Shown: in pieces, positions 40,243 through 51,763 of the stretch | Layout: the number at the start of each line of letters is the position of its first letter | How positions within the stretch are numbered: position 1 is the first letter of the stretch | Assembly (NCBI GenBank): GCA_015501055.1 | Contig: JADNYV010000010.1 | Location: 124,001 to 188,000 of the forward strand | Length of the DNA: 64,000 bases | From: Mucidula mucida | Taxonomy: Eukaryota; Basidiomycota; Agaricomycetes; Agaricales; Physalacriaceae | Reading direction: 5' to 3' | The notes under the pieces: model-generated | Databases searched by the model: none | What the model was told of the DNA's origin: nothing | Seen by the model: only the letters and a program-made list of their open reading frames with translations | Program-made: the position numbers and the translations under genes

Positions 40243-42350
40243 ATGCCCGTCGAAAAAGAGCATCACGTCGAGACAGCTTCTACAAACCCGTCTCTAGAAA
40301 AGGTCACTGATGTCGACAACATTCTGGAGAAAAGAGCAGTTCGAAAGCTCGACTGGGCTATTCTCCCTGTCATGACCATGTATTATTTGTTGTCTTTCCT
40401 CGTGCGTTTCAAGTTTTTTTTGATTGCGCGTTTTACCTTCCGCTTAAACCCAAATAGGACAGATCTAACATCGGTACTGGATCCCTTCCTCTTATTGAAT
40501 AATATGCTGAACCACTACTGCTGGTCAGGTAATGCACGCGTCGCTGGGCTCCAAGCAGATCTTGGACTTACAGATCACCAATATCAAATCTGTGTCACTG
40601 TTCTATTCGTGTTCGTCCCTTTACCCCCACCTCCTTCATGCTTGACGCGATTTCGCGTCTCTCTCCAGGCCATACATCTTCGCCGAGCTCCCCGCCAACC
40701 TCTTGCTTCGCAAGATAGGCCCTAAAGTACTCATGCCCACTTTACTCACTCTTTGGGGTGTCATTGTCACTCTGCAAGGTATTACTTGATCAACGCTGAA
40801 TCTTGACTACTTGCCCGTTGTGACCGCGTGTTGTTAGGTCTGGTGACATCCTATGCAGGACTAGTCGTGATACGAGCGTTCCTTGGACTGGTCGAGGGCC
40901 CCATGTTCCCGGGCATCGTCTTGTATCTTTCAGGATTCTACACGCGTGCCGAGCTGTCCCTGCGGTCAGAATTTGTGCTCTATTGCGCCCTACCATCTGA
41001 CGAAGTTGTCCAATCAGTGTCGCGATATTTTTCTCATCGGCCTCAGTACGTGATTGCGGTCCCTCCATCCGGGGCTCATTTGAAATGAAAATCGCCAGCT
41101 TTCGGGAGCATTCTCCGGATTGTTGGCTGCTGCTATCCAGAACATGGACGGTGTTGGCGGAAAAGCGGGTTGGTGTTGGATCTTCATACTGGTACGTTCC
41201 TTTTGCTCACAGATATCCGCGTACTTGACAAGACGCAGGAAGGCATTTTCAGTACCTTTGTCGGCCTAGTTGGATTCTTTATTACGCCTTCGACGCCGTC
41301 AGAGGTCCTCGGATTAACAGATGAAGAGAAAGCGTCAGTCTCGTTGTAACAGAAGCTCCTCTAGTGCCTTTACTGAGATGAGTATCAGGATACTTGTTCG
41401 ACGACTAGAGAAGGACCGACCGACCATTGTTCCGATCGATACCTTCAGCTTCAGAGAAGTCTTCAAGTCCATATCCTCGCCGCATGTGATCATCGTATTC
41501 ATTGTCTTCTACATGGTTGGCACGACTTTGTATGGACTGGGTCTTTTCCTGCCATCCATTGTCAAGCAGCTGGGCTTCAGCACAATAAAGACACAGCTTC
41601 TCAGTGTGGGTCCTTTCGCGGCTGGCTTCTTCGGTAAGGTTCCTACCACTTTTCTCCGTTCTCGTACTCATACAAGTATCATCGACAAGTCACCTTGTCG
41701 TCTGCGTTCTTTTCCGATCGGTACAATTCACGCGCGCTACCCGCCATAGCTGTGGCAACGTTGGCGCTGATTGGATTCGCCATCTTCTTGAGTCAGTCCT
41801 CGTTTCTAACTGGATTCCTTGGTGGCTTATTTCTCGTAGGGGCTGATGACAAATATGTATCGTACGGTGCATTATTCTTGGCCACATCTGGAATCTACGC
41901 GACACCGCCTGTGCTGTCAGCATGGATGTCGAACAACTCTGAGCCATACTACAGGCGTGCAACAAGTATAGCGGTTGGTTTCATTGCAACAAATTCCGTG
42001 AGTGGAGATTCTCAGTCTTCCTGCGCTGGACTGAAGACACGGAAGGGTGGAATAACGAGTACATGGATGTACCCTACATCTCAAGGACCCAGATTCACAA
42101 GAACCACAGTTATAAATTTGGTTTTGTATGTGCATTCATTTACCTCGGCCTTCGACTCCTGATGTATTATAGTGCGGCTTTCATTGCCCTTGGCTCCGCT
42201 GGCAACGCTCTTCTTCTAACATGGATGAATAAGAGAAAGATACAACAACGCGAGGCGCTACTGGCCCCATATCAAAATCTACCAGACGGCGACACGAAGG
42301 CATGGATAGAACTTGGGGACCGCCACCCTGATTTCAGATATACAATCTAG
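40243..42350 (+). CDS. MFS transporter, allantoate permease (Dal5) type
   Basis: Multi-exon member of the anion:cation symporter branch, about 490 residues. It starts MPVEKEHHVE, has RKLDWAILPVMTMYYLLSFLD with the adjoining RSNIGNARVAG (helix 1 and the conserved D-R-x-N-I-G-N motif, with one small exon encoding only DRSNI), VPYIFAELPANLLLRKIGP, GLVEGPMFPGIVLYLSGFY, GLLAAAIQNMDGVGGKAGW and WIFILEGIFSTFVGL, all diagnostic of the Dal5-type family that takes up allantoate, ureidosuccinate, nicotinate or related organic anions. Later exons give SVGPFAAGFF, ATSGIYATPPVLSAWMSNN, GGITSTWMYPTSQGPRFTR and a cytosolic tail ending RHPDFRYTI with TAG at 42348-42350. All joins are in frame. Its substrate is unknown; the next gene is an HD hydrolase, but the pairing may be chance. 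Confidence 0.88.
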
Positions 42351-42701
42351 GCTTTCCCGCTATAATAGGTGGATGTACGATATAAACACAGTGATGAAAA
42401 TCCTCGAACCGTAATGAACTTTGCATCAGCAATTCGGACGTTTAAACGGCACATCGCTCAAAGGCTTCCGCCGGGTTCAAGACACTTCAACGCGTTTCGT
42501 GGACTGGAACGATACGGAATGGACGGCGGATTGACAATCAAGATCAGAGCTTGGTCAGAATTATTTACTTCGCGTCGTGAGAATTCAAGACGCGTCCGCC
42601 TTGTACGTAGAAATGGCGTTTAACGCAATGCATCTGGTAAGGCGCTTACTGATACGAACTTGGCTTAGAAAGAATCTCCTCTTCTGTCTTCTGTGGATGC
42701 A

Positions 42702-42707
42702 TATAAA
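42702..42707 (+). promoter_or_regulatory. TATA box candidate of the HD-domain gene
   Basis: TATAAA lies 42 nt before the start codon at 42749, followed by a CT-poor, A-rich leader (AACAAAAGAAG). This is the clearest core promoter in the window. The rest of 42351-42748 shows no other supported feature. Confidence 0.5.
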
Positions 42708-42748
42708 CAAAAGAAGTTTGATAACATTCACCAACCAACCCATTTATC

Positions 42749-43468
42749 ATGTCTCTGAAGGATAAAATCTCTCAACCCATCGCTGGAGTCGAATTCCCAT
42801 CGTCTCCTACGATCACCGCCGCATTGGCATACATGGAAAGCCACAGCACGCCTGTGGTGGTCAACCATGTCATGCGCAGCGCCTACTTCGCGCTCATCAT
42901 AGGCCCCAAGTTGCCGCCGTTCACGGACGTGTCCCCCTCCAAACTTGTCCTCGCGATCCTCATGCATGACCTTGGCTGGGACCCGACTGGCGAGCTCGTG
43001 TCACCCGACAAGCGCTTCGAGGTCGACGGCGCCAACGCCGCGCGCGACTTCTTGCGCAAGCACGATCCCAGCTTCAGCGCCGCCGACCTCCAACTCGTCT
43101 GGGACGCGATCGCCCTCCATACTTCCTTCAGCATCGCGTTTCACAAGGAGCCGTTGGTCGGCCTTGCTTCCCTGGGCATTTTCAGTGACTTTTTGGGGCC
43201 GAACAATGCGAAGGTGCTCAAATTGAGCAAGGAGGTGTTGACGCCAGACGAATGGCGCGCCGTCGAGAAGGTCTTCCCGTATATGCACGAGGGAAAGGGC
43301 ATCCGGGACATTTTCTGTGGGTTGTGCTTGCATAAACCTGAGACGACCTATGACAATTTTGTGAGCGAATACGGGGTCAAGTACTTGCCAGGGTTCTCGG
43401 TGGAGGGAAAGCAGGCCATCGACATCGCTGAAAACGGTTTGAAGAATTTGAAGGAGTTTAGGAAATAA
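42749..43468 (+). CDS. HD-domain metal-dependent hydrolase (cyanamide hydratase-like)
   Basis: A single-exon gene of 239 codons. The HD superfamily metal ligands are visible: His40 in VVVNHVMRSAYFA, the His73-Asp74 doublet in ILMHDLGWD, and a further His124 in WDAIALHTS. The RFEVDGANAARDFLR segment between them is typical of the fungal cyanamide hydratase/Ddi2-like group. It is probably a soluble cytosolic hydrolase acting on a small amide, nitrile or nucleotide-type substrate; the substrate is not known from sequence. It is the only well-supported enzyme in the window without introns, and its codons are markedly richer in G/C at third positions than those of neighbours. This suggests high expression or a separate origin (retroposition or transfer), which is inference. 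Confidence 0.82.
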   Translation: MSLKDKISQPIAGVEFPSSPTITAALAYMESHSTPVVVNHVMRSAYFALIIGPKLPPFTDVSPSKLVLAILMHDLGWDPTGELVSPDKRFEVDGANAARDFLRKHDPSFSAADLQLVWDAIALHTSFSIAFHKEPLVGLASLGIFSDFLGPNNAKVLKLSKEVLTPDEWRAVEKVFPYMHEGKGIRDIFCGLCLHKPETTYDNFVSEYGVKYLPGFSVEGKQAIDIAENGLKNLKEFRK

Positions 43469-44370
43469 CGCCTTCCGGTCAAGTACATCATGTACAGAGT
43501 ATTGAACAGACGTGCTATGTAAACCTTTTCATCGGCGCCACCTTGCTCCCGCGATTCATTGACTATTCAGCTGACTACTTACTACTCGTTCAATCCATTC
43601 TAGTTCCATGGGCTTCTACTCTCTCGACTCTGCGTACACCACGATATTCGAACCGTTCAATCTTTTTCGAAGTACCATAAACAAAGTCATCATTTCAAAG
43701 AGGATGGAGTTTCATTTGTTTGAAGGGAGTCAAAGTCACGATGCCCTTGAACTATACAGTGTGCGTGATACACTAAGATATAGATAGTCAAGCCTACCCT
43801 CATTCACGGTGTCAGATATGGATTGTCTCCCGCCAAAAACTTCTATCAAAGTGTGGCGTAAAATTGGCATGCATCAAAACTTAGACGTAAGATTGTATGT
43901 CCTCTATCTTACGACGAAGTGCCTACACGTAGTGACTGCCCGGTATCCCATTCATTCCGTAACGAGTCAAGTTTGTCGCCTAAAAGCACAAGTTCGAATT
44001 GCGTACTAGCGCTTAACAAAGAAGACTATGGATACATTAAAAGATTTGGCATGAATATAGGCTCCTCATCCTTCATTCAGACGAATAGAGGAAATCCATG
44101 CTATATAACACAAAAAGACATAAATGTATCAACAGAGAACAGGGATGAACGTGGGGTCGTGAAAGCAGAGTCATGCGTGAGATTTTACGGGGAAAGATAA
44201 TGAAAGGACAAAAAGAAACAGAATCACCATTAGGGTATGGTAGGTAGACTAGGAAAAAAAGTAGCACGGAAAGAGAGACTCGAACACATAAGTAACGATA
44301 TAATTCTTTTGGCGGTTGAGAAAAATGTTCATATACACTTAGCCGGGTGCTCTATTTTAGTTCAGCACGC
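43469..44370. other. Intergenic region between two convergent genes
   Basis: AT-rich, with only short open frames. It contains the 3' ends of the HD hydrolase and the kinase. Nothing else recognised. Confidence 0.5.
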
Positions 44371-47300
44371 CTACGAAGAAAAGAGGTCAGTATATGAGGG
44401 GAAGCAAAGGGAAGCAACATACAATCTAATAGTATCATACAAAAACTTGTAACTCCTCAAGTTTCCTTTCAATCGGCGAATGTCGAGACTGAACGTGTCC
44501 GAAAGACCAGTCATCTTGGTCAACTCGACAGAGAACCGCACTTCATCACCAACGTCCTCGGTGGTATCACCATAAACAGGCTCCAACATGCCCCCAGGCT
44601 CCGATACCAATACACTAGTGTTGGACGTATCAACATCGTCGTAGGTTCCCGGCGTACCGCCTGACACTTGCGAGGACTGGCGGCGCATCAACAGGCCGCG
44701 AAGCATTCCCCCGCCTGAGAAGGATCCATGCGACGGGACTGGCAGACCTCGTTTGTCGACCTACAAGTACCATCATTAAGAGATATCAAAGAGCGATAGG
44801 GAATGAAAACTCACGCCATTGGAAGCCGCAGTGCCCATCATGGTGACTGCAGCGAGACTACCCGAACCACCAACGCTCCCGATGGTACCTGGCAGCTTTT
44901 TCTTCTTCATCCGAATACAGCGGTACTTGTACTCGCTCTCCAACTGGACTTCGATACCCATGCCGAGCAGAACGTCCTTGATATGCTTTATAACCTCCGG
45001 CGGTGGTCGCGTCGTCGTCATATCCGGATCAACAGCGCCATGGTGCGCACGGAGAGCACCAGCAGGGTTCCTCGACCTCTCAGTGTGGTGGCTGCTACTT
45101 CCACCGCCGACAGTAACCGAGTTTCTAAATCTGGTGACAAGACTTGGGGTAACGGAGGACGCGTCAGTCGCACTAGACGGCGTCCGCTGAGGCACGACCG
45201 CCGTATGCCTGCCCGCAGTCGACCGATGCGTAGAAGGCGTTACCTGGACCGACGCTGCCCGCTGGTTGACAGTGCTGGAGGATCCATTCTTCTGGCGATA
45301 ATGGGTGCTGGTATCAGGATCGACGCTAGCTTCCTCCTCGTACTGCGACTGCGTTGGGTCCATTCCACTAACGGAGTCACGAGCCTTGCTCCTGCTTCGG
45401 AACCATTGCATCACCTTCCTGGCCTTGCCTGTAGAGGCTTGCATGTCGAATGTACGACCTGTTCGGCCAGATTCATCGACATCGACATCAACGGGCGCAC
45501 GAGCAGAAACCTCATTGTAAGAGGAGGGAGGTGACATAGCGCTTTGGGGTGTGCGAGCAGGCTCCAAAGGCGTCTTTTCTTGTGACGCCATAGCAGACAC
45601 TGGCGTAGTTGCGGTTCTGCCTTTGCGTCCTTTCATGGTTCGGGCTATCACGACCGTTAATGAGCTCCTCTTACTCTTCTTGTCGGTAGCAGGCGTACTC
45701 GACTCCTTCTCAGTAGAAGGAGAAAGCAACGAACCAGAGGTGTTGGATACGGCATTGGGGTCGCTGCCGTTGCTAAAGAACTTAGCGACAGCGGAAGGAG
45801 TTCGGTTGTGTCTGCTACCCTTCGATGAGGCCTGGGATTCTTTGTCCTTTTCAAGCTCTTCCGCTGCGGTGCCTTCGGGAGACGCGAATACGACTGGCGT
45901 CTCAGGAGGACTAGCCAATGTGATACTGGGTGTCTCGCTTGGAGGAGGCTTGCTGCGTGCGGTACTTCTACTGGATGTTCGCTCACGATGATGAGCGGTG
46001 GGGGTAGTCGGCGCGACATCATCCTGAGGTTGTGCGGGGAGGGGCTTGGTTTCGGGATTGGATGGGCGACGTTTCTTTTCTGGAGTACGGGTTGCACCGT
46101 TGGTCGTCGGTATTTGAGCGGAGTGCGAACTCGAAGTTCGGCGTGCCTTCGCTCGCGTTCGCTATCATGGGCGTCCGTGGCCCGTTCTCTACGCGACGAG
46201 CCAGAACGCGGTCCCTCGTACTCAACCTGGACGGTATGAGGTCTTGCCGCCTTCTTGCCTTTATTGACAGGAGTTTCGGGTAATTCTTGAGATATGACTC
46301 CAGGCGGGGCAGCGAAAGGATCATCTCCGTCGATAAGACCGTGGTCGTATTTCGAACTGACGGGTGCAGTGACTGGAGGCGGAGATTGAGCAGCAATCTG
46401 CTCTGGGGAGGTCTGATACAATAAGCTACTGGTGCCTGTTTGAACAGAGTGACTTCTAGAGGAGGAATTGACGGACGTTTGGTTTTCGGGCCGGTGGCTT
46501 TGGCTCCGTCCAATTCTATCCACGGAAGAGGTTTGAGCAGCGGCGCGCATTTGCTTCTGGTACGCCAGCCTCTTTTGCTGGTGTTGATCCATAGCAGACC
46601 GTTCGAGGTCTTCGACGGTGCGGCCAAACGCAGTAAGAGCATCATCATCCAGGTCATCAGGTGGCATGGCGTAGGCGGAAAGCCATGGGTGAGCCATGAC
46701 GTGTTCGAGACTGGCTCGGCGAGAGGGATCCGGAACGAGCATCATGGAGAGTAGGTTGCGAGCCTCCTCTGAAATATAGTCAGGGAAGGATAGTGGCGTA
46801 TTGACGATGTATTTGTATAAGAGATTAATGTTGTCGCCATCGGGGTTGGCAGGATCGTCATCGAAAGGAAGATAACCGGCTAACATGGCGTAGAGAATAA
46901 CACCGCAACTCCAAATGTCGACGGCGCTGCCAACGTACAGACCCTCGCTAATGACGAGCTCGGGCGCAGCATAGCAGGGAGAGCCACAGGACGTCTGCAT
47001 AAGATCATCACTGCGATGCTCAAAGCGATTGGCAAAACCGAAATCTGTGATGAGAACGTTGCGGTTGCGATCCAGGAGAAGGTTCTCGAGTTTGAGATCC
47101 CTGTGAACAATCTTTTTCTGGTGAATGTACCACACGCCGGATATCAACTGTGAGAACAACTTTGCCGCGTCTTTTTCCCGAAGGTAGCGGTGGGCGAGAA
47201 TATGGTCGAACAGTTCGCCGCCAGAGGCGTATTCGATGATAATGCCAATGTACTTGTCCGTTTCAATGACGTCGTACAGGCGGACAATGTTGGGATGTTT

Positions 47301-47844
47301 TAGCGTCTATCAAATGCAATGTCAGGCGCAGTGAAAGGAGCGAGAAAACAAAGATTAACCTTGAGAACCTCGATTTCCCGCTCGACCTTGGACATGCGGA
47401 TGGCAGTGTCGATGTTGCCGCGTCGAATGAGCTTCACAGCGACCTCCTCGCCCCACTGGCTGTGTAAGCCCAATTTGACTTTACCGAACTCGCCTTCTCC
47501 CAGCGTCTGCAGCAGCAGGTACGGCCCAAACTTGGGAATCGTGCGTTTCGGGTGCGCATTGGCATAGGCCACGGCGGCGGGATGGGAATAGACGTCTGTA
47601 TAAGGAGTCTGGTTGTCCTGGTTGCGTTCTCTACCATTTTGGCGGTGGCCGTTGGTAGAGTGGTCATGCGAGGACGAGACGACGGTATGCGACGCCCGCT
47701 GCGCTTGCTAGTCGCTGCGGGCGACGGCGTCGACTGAGAGTGTACGTTGACTGATACTGGGCGGGAAGCGTTGGGGTTGCCGTGGCGCGACGGGCCAGCG
47801 GAGCTGTCCCCAGACGGGATCTGGAGGCTCGCCGACGGTGCCAT
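44371..47844 (-). CDS. KIN4: Ser/Thr protein kinase of the KIN4 type with C-terminal KA1-like region
   Basis: Start MAPSASLQ at 47844; a 50 nt intron leads into HPKRTIPKFGPYLLLQTLGE. Kinase motifs: GEGEFGKVKLG (Gly loop), VAVKLIRR (ATP Lys), VHRDLKLENLLLD (catalytic loop), ITDFGFANRF (DFG), and the activation segment QTSCGSPCYAAPELVISEG, which resembles yeast Kin4 and Ppk1-like kinases (CAMKL group). After the catalytic domain comes a long Ser/Thr/Pro-rich linker. The C-terminus has IKHIKDVLLGMGIEV, KYRCIRMKKKK and, in the last exon, VRFSVELTKMTGLSDTFSLD and RLKGNLRSYKF, a KA1-like module. Within the linker the frame changes near 46140; a 65 nt intron with donor CAG|GTTGAG and acceptor CATGATAG restores it. 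Yeast Kin4 guards spindle position (family knowledge); here the role is inferred. Stop at 44371-44373. Confidence 0.85.
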
Positions 47845-49015
47845 CGTTGCTGAAAGGTCGAGCTCGTCGACGTCGACGATGAGCAAGGGATAAATGCCAA
47901 GTTTGTGTGGCAGTCGAAAAGGAAAGAGGGTCACACGTGCTGCTGTTGTTGTTGTGCCTTGGAAACCGACCGCTCCTCAATTGAGTCAATTCAGCATTTA
48001 CGACTTCTCTTCGCTTTATCACGATTGTTACTCTTGTTGCACCGGTTTTTCTTACTCTTTCTCTACATTCACGCGCTCCCTGTTTGATTTCCTACCATTT
48101 TCTTGTCCATTTGATTGGCAACTGTTGACTAGGCTCTTCTACGCGCTTCATCATATGTATCAAATCGACCCATCTTTTGATATTTCGTCGCCGCATTCAT
48201 TCTCTGCGTGCTCCCTGCATATACTCTGCTCTTCCCATTCTATCAATCTCTACTACGCGCCGGGACCTTGAGCTTCTTTCTTTGTTTCACCGCATATATC
48301 AGCTTCCTGGATCTTGGGGTACCCTCGTGCCTCGTTATCCTCAGGGAGAAACATGCGGGACGTTCTCTATTCCAACAAGCTACCAGTATAGAAGGACAAT
48401 TGCCGTCGCTCGAAATCTGTGGCACAGACACGTAAGTCCCCTGAACTCGGCCAGAGCCGCAAGGGTGAAGCTTCGAAGTAGGTTCCCTTGCAATTGCGAG
48501 CAGCATTTTTTGAAGCGTAATCCGCTCCGCTAGTGAGTCAATGTTACGAAGACAGGACGGGATTGACAGCGGTACCTTCTAATACTAGTGCTTTTTTACA
48601 TTCAATCCTTCGTTTAGAACGGACGTATATCTGATTCTTGTACTTGTTTCGCTTTTGACGTTGTTCGCATGTCAAATTGCGACCTTGTCTCTCTCAGGAG
48701 CAGTATGTGCTTTACATCCTGAATGCGACGATTATTATCCAACCTCGTCGGATACTGTATCAACGCCACACTTGTATACGATCGATCGACCAACCGGCAG
48801 GAATTTCTCTGATTCGCGAGTTACTTGCGCATGTCACTCACCTGTCAACCATTGCGACATCGCCAAAACATCATACCTGTCCTTCAAATTGCGAGCATGA
48901 AATTTGAAGAACTAAAGGTCCACATTGGATAAGCATACATGTAGGAACGAACTGATATGAAGAGTACATAATATCAAGCAACAGGATAGTGAAGAAATAC
49001 ATAAACCATGACAAA
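47845..49015. other. Intergenic region upstream of the KIN4-type gene
   Basis: The stretch at about 48000-48130 is pyrimidine-rich on the + strand. The minus frame continues upstream of the kinase start to an ATG at 47934, which could extend the protein by 30 residues. No other gene is supported. Confidence 0.45.
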
Positions 49016-49552
49016 TTATTCCGGAGGCGGCTCAGTTCCCTTCTTGGGGCCGCGCACAGAGGCGGTAAGCGATTTGTGGATAAAGGGCAAGACGCCACCT
49101 CCCGCGATCGTGGCTTTCACCAATGTATCCAGCTCTTCGTCACCCCGGATGGCAAGCTGCAAATGCCGAGGCGTGATACGTTTGACGCGAAGATCTTTCG
49201 ACGCGTTGCCTATGAGCATAACAATAGTGAAACGTCGACTTGAATCATTCACATAGAGACATACCAGCGAGTTCTAATACCTCAGCTGTGAGGTATTCAA
49301 GGATCGCAGACGTATATACAGCGGCCTTGGCGCCGATGCGGACTTTGTTTTGTGTGCGTTGCTTCAGATAACGATGGATACGACCAACCGGGAACTAAAG
49401 ACGAAGAACATTCATCATCCGATGAGAAGAAGGTGATAGTGAAGTACCTGAAGCCCAGACCTCTGACTCCTCGTTTGGAACGTCTTTCCTCCTTCGACGT
49501 TGCGCGACGCGCCGGTGTTACCACCTTTCGCTTTCCCTGTTTTCGGAGGCAT
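49016..49552 (-). CDS. HTZ1: Histone H2A.Z variant
   Basis: Three exons. Exon 1 (from ATG 49552) encodes a short tail, [11 protein letters not shown]..., up to RSGLQ. Exon 2 gives [20 protein letters not shown] and [23 protein letters not shown]; exon 3 gives [20 protein letters not shown] and [21 protein letters not shown] followed by FIHKSLTA. The segments [21 protein letters not shown]-type acidic patch and [15 protein letters not shown] mark H2A.Z rather than canonical H2A. H2A.Z is placed at promoters by the SWR1 remodeller and affects transcription and genome stability. The N-terminal tail has few lysines compared with many H2A.Z tails and includes [15 protein letters not shown]. Both introns (donors GTACTTC and GTATGTC) join in frame. 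About 135 residues, normal length. Stop TAA at 49016-49018. Confidence 0.95.
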
Positions 49553-50039
49553 CTTCGATGAAGGATTGAAGGACTTCAATTGAAAGAATGACAGGTCTAT
49601 GTCATTAAAGGAAAGTCAAAATGAAGCAAACACGCACGCGCTTCCCGAGTTGATATACGCCTTGTTGACAAGACCAAAAACGTGACCAGCAACTGTCTAG
49701 GTTGCAGCATAACGTGAGGAAGCGAATTTCTAAGCGAGGAGGGGATACTGACAAGCTGGAAACGCGAACCTGGCGGCGTGGTGGTGGTATTAGGTTAAGC
49801 AGTTGTTTGCCCGTATTGACATAAAATTCCCACTCATCAACGTCCCCACGTGAGAGCCGATCGTGTTCTTCCTTTCCGAGCCACTCGCTTGGGTGCGCGC
49901 CTGGATATGATTCTGAACGATGCCAATGATCTTAGCAGAGAAGTAGGCTCTACAACTATCTTCTCAGATTAGCGAAAGCTTTATTGGCTACAATTAACTA
50001 TTATAGTGGCCAACGAAGCTAGTCGGGCGATAAAACTTT
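49553..50039. other. Intergenic region upstream of H2A.Z
   Basis: Presumed promoter of the H2A.Z gene on the minus strand. No coding region or clear element seen. Confidence 0.5.
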
Positions 50040-51278
50040 CTACCACTGAAGAAGCTGCTTGGCTACAAGGCCTGTGAGTACATCTCGAGCGCGCTCCTTC
50101 ACCGAGGAGTACTCGTAAAACGGAAACGCGCCAGAGTTCCGCAGATGAACAGACTGAAGCCACGGGAAGCGAGCGTCATCCGCTAGCAGCCTGTCAATCT
50201 CGATCCAGTGTACACGTTCAATCTCCCCAGTCATAACCTGTGAGAGAGGAAGCTCGAACGTGATGGTATCAATCCCATTGAGGATGATGTGCGCAAACTT
50301 TCAAGCCACCACCCGACCACTCTCGATGCCGGGTGGTCTTCATGAACCCAATCACCCAGGCGACGTGTCCGTACGGAAAGAAAAACGCGTCGGAAATGAC
50401 TGAGGTCCAGAGGGCAATTGGTCATGTCATCACTTTGATAAACTGTCGAAATGGTTTGAGTATAAAGAAACGCTGTAGATCAGTAACACGTACCATAACA
50501 ATTGAGGTTGCAACGGAATGACTCTATCAGAGGGAAATCTTTATTTCTAAGAACCTGATGCATCGCCATAGCCTGATTCCAACTGAGAATCGATATCTCC
50601 AAAGTTGTGAGGTTCGGAAAAAACTCTAAATCGATGACGGGACAAGGAAGGACTGAAAGTTCTCGATTGTATGGTCATTGAGAAGCAGAGAGAGGCTATC
50701 AACGGTCTCCAGTGGGGCAGCATGGGCTTCAACTTCGCCGTCCCCGAGCTCGGGGCAAACGCTGACAAACGCAAGCGAAAGGTGAGAGGCTCTTATCTGC
50801 CCCGCTAACCGCAACAGAGCTCGAAGATTAGGCAGGTGCGACACACTCGATACCGAGAGTGTCCTCAAGGTGGACAGCGAGAAGACGTCCCGAAAGACAT
50901 CCTCGACGACCGGAACAGGCCCCCACCGGTCTCCGCATACGCCACCTCTACCTCCCGTAAATTGACCAGGCGATGGAGCACGTCTACGAAAAGCCTCATG
51001 GCGTGCAAGCTTTCGCTTTTGCGACCCTGTTGAGTCTCGTCCAAGACGAGAAGCCGCCTGAAGTACGCAGCAATATGAGGTGCGACTCTGAGTAACTCTA
51101 GGACACGCGAGAGGTGTCTTCCCTTGGGCTCAATCTTGAGGTATAAGCAACGGAACAGTCGTCTCTGACTTGGATATAGCCACGAACGGTTTACGAGTGA
51201 ACATGCAAAGAGTGTCGGGACATCTGCATGGGAGATGATGTTGTCAACGAGCTCTTGCGGGAACGAGGCTAGACACAT
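50040..51278 (-). pseudogene. F-box protein gene with three frame breaks
   Basis: Starts at 51278 with MCLASFPQELVDNIISHADV followed by LFACSLVNRSWLYPSQRRLF, a typical basidiomycete F-box, then LVNLREVEVAYAETGG. The continuation, VVEDVFRDVFSLSTLRTLSV, is in another frame; one base missing from the G5 run at 50920-50924 explains it. A second shift lies at the CCC run (50639-50641), between ENFQSFLVP and DLEFFPNLTTLEISIL. A third lies near 50295-50297, between VVGWWLES and ILNGIDTITFELPL. The last exon, MTGEIERVHWIEIDRLLADD onward, ends at 50040. All three breaks fit single-base homopolymer contractions and there are no in-frame substitution stops. If repaired it would be an SCF adaptor of about 380 residues. 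It may be a decaying paralogue or a sequence-quality artefact. Confidence 0.7.
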
Positions 51279-51763
51279 CCTATGAGGGATCAGAAATACA
51301 GTTGGAAAGTAGCATCAAGTGGAGCATTTACTGTTTTAAGCACCAGTGAGGCAATCTTGATTGAGCTTGCCAGGGTCTGCAACGGACCTAGCAATCCCTT
51401 GAGTTTTGGGGTACCGCGTTAATCCGCGGTCCCATCGGGGGCAGCCTCGTTGCCCCACAGGTACATAATCGCGGGGAGTCCCCATATGTATGGGATAAAG
51501 ATAAATCGCTGACAACTTATTGAAAGTATTAGGTAGCAGTGAACTTCCAAGTACAACTCGCACGTAATAGCGCTCGGTACTTCTTCGAAAGATCAGTGTA
51601 CAGTTCTGACGAGAAAGACGACTGACTTGCATGCGTACAGAACGAGTCAACTGGCAAGAATAACTTGAGTCGCTCACGCATGGGACATATAGAAATGCTC
51701 CAGATATAGAATTGAACAATGAACCAGGCAAGTTCTAGAGAGGCGAACATGAACAATTGCGGT
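51279..51763. other. Intergenic region, nothing recognised
   Basis: Contains the upstream region of the F-box gene and the 3' end of the coiled-coil gene. No further feature supported. Confidence 0.5.

Noticed and set aside
44803..45534. 243-codon plus-strand open frame inside the kinase gene
   Set aside because: It is antisense to the Ser/Thr/Pro-rich linker and C-terminal region of the kinase and has no protein-like motifs.
46130..46260. Apparent frameshift in the linker of the KIN4-type kinase
   Set aside because: A 65 nt intron (donor CAG|GTTGAG, acceptor CATGATAG) restores the frame exactly, so no mutation or error is needed.
47690..47760. Apparent frame break at the N-terminus of the kinase
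   Set aside because: A 50 nt GT-AG intron starting at GTATCAGTC and ending at GACTAG joins the start exon to the kinase-domain frame.
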